A stretch of DNA of 15,415 nucleotides from assembly GCA_003141795.1 (NCBI GenBank), contig PLNO01000208.1, positions 1 to 15,415 on the forward strand, given 5' to 3'. This DNA is from Spirochaetaceae bacterium (GTDB lineage Bacteria > Spirochaetota > Spirochaetia > SZUA-6 > Fen-1364). Positions within the stretch are counted from its first letter, which is position 1, and the number at the start of each line of letters is the position of its first letter. Positions 14,310-15,415 of this stretch are shown piece after piece. A program made the translations under genes and the position numbers. The notes under the pieces are model-generated. The model ran no database searches. It was given only the letters and a program-made list of their open reading frames with translations, and was not told where the DNA came from.

Positions 14310-15415
14310 TTACCTCTGGAGTTTGTCCGCGAGCGATCGGAGGAAGAGCCCGACGTCGGTGACGATGCCGATGGTCTGACCCGATCCCCTGTCGGAGAGT
14401 TTTGTCACGACCGCGGGGTTGATGTCAACGCATATGGTCTTTGTCCATGCGGGGATCATGTTGCCGGTGGCGATGGAGTGCAGCATGCTGGAGAGCATGA
14501 TGACCACGGTGGCGTCCTTGACCAGGCTCATGTAGGCGCGCTGGGCGGCGAGCATGTCCATCACGGTGTCGGGGAGGGGGCCGTCGTCGCGCAGCGATCC
14601 CGCCAGGACGAAGGGGACCCGGGCCTTCACGCATTCGTACATGACCCCGCTCTTCACGGCGCCGGCCCCCACGGCGGCTTCGATGCTGCCGTGGGCGAAG
14701 ATCGTGTTGATGGCCCTGATGTGGTTGCGGTGACCCTCGAACACGGGTTTGCCGGTGGTGAGGTCGATCCCGAGGGACGTGCCGTAGAGGGAGCTCTCCA
14801 CGTCGTGCACGGCCAGGGCATTGCCGGCCAGGAGGCCCGCGACATGGCCGCCGCGCACCAGGGAGGCGAGGGAGGGTCCGCCGCCGGTATGGATCACCAC
14901 GGGGCCCGCGACGACGACGACCCGGCCCCCGAGGCGCTTCTGGCGGTCGAGCTCCTCCGCGACGAGTGAGGTGGCGACATCGACGCTGCGCTCCGAGCTC
15001 ACGTCGCTCGCCATGAAGCCGAACTCCTCGCTGTCCTGCTCCTGGAAGAGCGGGAAGATGCGCACGGAGCGGTTCGTGCACACGACCTTGTCCCCGGCCC
15101 TCACGTCCCTGATGAGACGGCAGGCAAGACCGCCGCCCCGGTCCACGATGACGGCGTCCATGCGCATGTCCGTGACGTCGCGTCAGACCCCGCCGCGGAA
15201 GACCTGCGTGCGCCTGTTGGTGGTGGCGTAGAAATCGGGGGGAACGCACGAGTCGGCGGGCGCCGGCTTGAGGAGCGCCTCGTCGACTTCCTTCTCGTAG
15301 CAGCCCTGGCTCACGAGGAGACCCGTGAGGGACTCCAGTTGCGCCTCCGTGTCGCAGCTCACCGTGAGCTCCAGATGGGAGGTGTCCGTGCGGATCTTTC
15401 CCATGGCGAAAGAAT
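14310..15415 (-). pseudogene. TIGR00300 family (LOR/SDH, ornithine-cyclodeaminase-type) gene with an in-frame TGA, 5' end outside window
   Basis: Read as one frame from the right edge, this encodes the LOR/SDH N-terminal domain (SFAMGKIRTDTSHLELTV, then APADSCVPPDFYATTNRRT) and, after a TGA at 15183-15185, the NAD-binding part (MDAVIVDRGGG, GPVVIHTGGGPSLASLVRGG, GNALAVHDVESSLYGTSLG, GHRNHIRAINTIFAHGSI, and a C-terminal CVDINPAVVTKLSDRGSGQT). Both parts are in the same frame with no base gained or lost. The family converts ornithine to proline in archaea (and forms part of cyanobacterial AgrE/ArgZ); a length of about 400 aa is usual. At the TGA position the family pattern TTN...GxW...MD suggests Trp (TGG), so a single transition explains the stop. 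Re-initiation at ATG 15167 or 15161 is possible but lacks a good ribosome-binding site. It is the first visible gene of the pheST operon. Confidence 0.82.

Noticed and set aside
15161..15185. Selenocysteine or UGA=Trp recoding at the TIGR00300 stop
   Set aside because: The position expects Trp, not a redox residue, no selenocysteine insertion hairpin was evident, and several neighbours end in TGA.
1..15415. CRISPR arrays, tRNA or rRNA genes, prophage genes, toxin-antitoxin pairs
   Set aside because: No regularly spaced repeats, no cloverleaf-like segment and no family similarity of these kinds was seen by eye in any intergenic region.

Overview
The window looks like a chromosomal segment of a high-GC diderm bacterium. 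Promoters of the -35/-10 type (TTGACA-17-TACAAT at 4412-4440), Shine-Dalgarno sites and a Sec signal peptide on a soluble binding protein argue for a bacterium. The phenylalanyl-tRNA synthetase, however, is of the archaeal/eukaryotic architecture (515-aa PheS with N-terminal winged-helix repeats, 566-aa PheT). Among bacteria that type is best known from spirochaetes, so a Spirochaetota member is my best guess; this is inference, not a database result.

Region 1 (1-3110, minus strand) is the promoter-proximal part of an energy-converting membrane [NiFe]-hydrogenase operon in the order EchA (antiporter-like), EchB (NuoH-like), EchC (small subunit, cut by the window edge). Together these would couple ferredoxin/H2 chemistry to ion pumping. 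Region 2 (3111-3475) is a dense regulatory interval. It holds a TTGACA box, a 19-bp palindrome, a strong intrinsic terminator that follows no protein gene on its strand (possible small RNA or attenuator), and the gntR promoter.

Region 3 (3476-10551) is a carbohydrate-utilisation island. It has a GntR/FadR-type regulator, a three-gene ABC importer of the ribose type (binding protein, permease, single-domain ATPase), a convergent divergent-active-site ROK kinase, DeoC aldolase and a Gfo/Idh/MocA oxidoreductase. The oxidoreductase has lost its middle through an internal deletion plus frameshift. The 0.8-kb gap between the ROK gene and deoC carries a degraded DDE transposase remnant and a perfect 20-bp palindrome.

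Region 4 (10565-15415, minus strand) is a tight operon: TIGR00300 (LOR/SDH, ornithine-cyclodeaminase-type) gene, pheS, pheT, adenosine-specific kinase (PF04008). Spacings are 7 bp, a 1-bp overlap and 1 bp. The TIGR00300 gene is interrupted by an in-frame TGA where a tryptophan is expected, although TGA serves as the normal stop of several neighbours.

Four loci in 15 kb show decay (small-protein remnant at 4255, transposase remnant at 8675, oxidoreductase deletion at about 10260, TGA at 15183). I found no CRISPR array, tRNA or rRNA. The most promising undescribed elements are the orphan terminator/RNA upstream of gntR and the ROK kinase with its altered catalytic motif.
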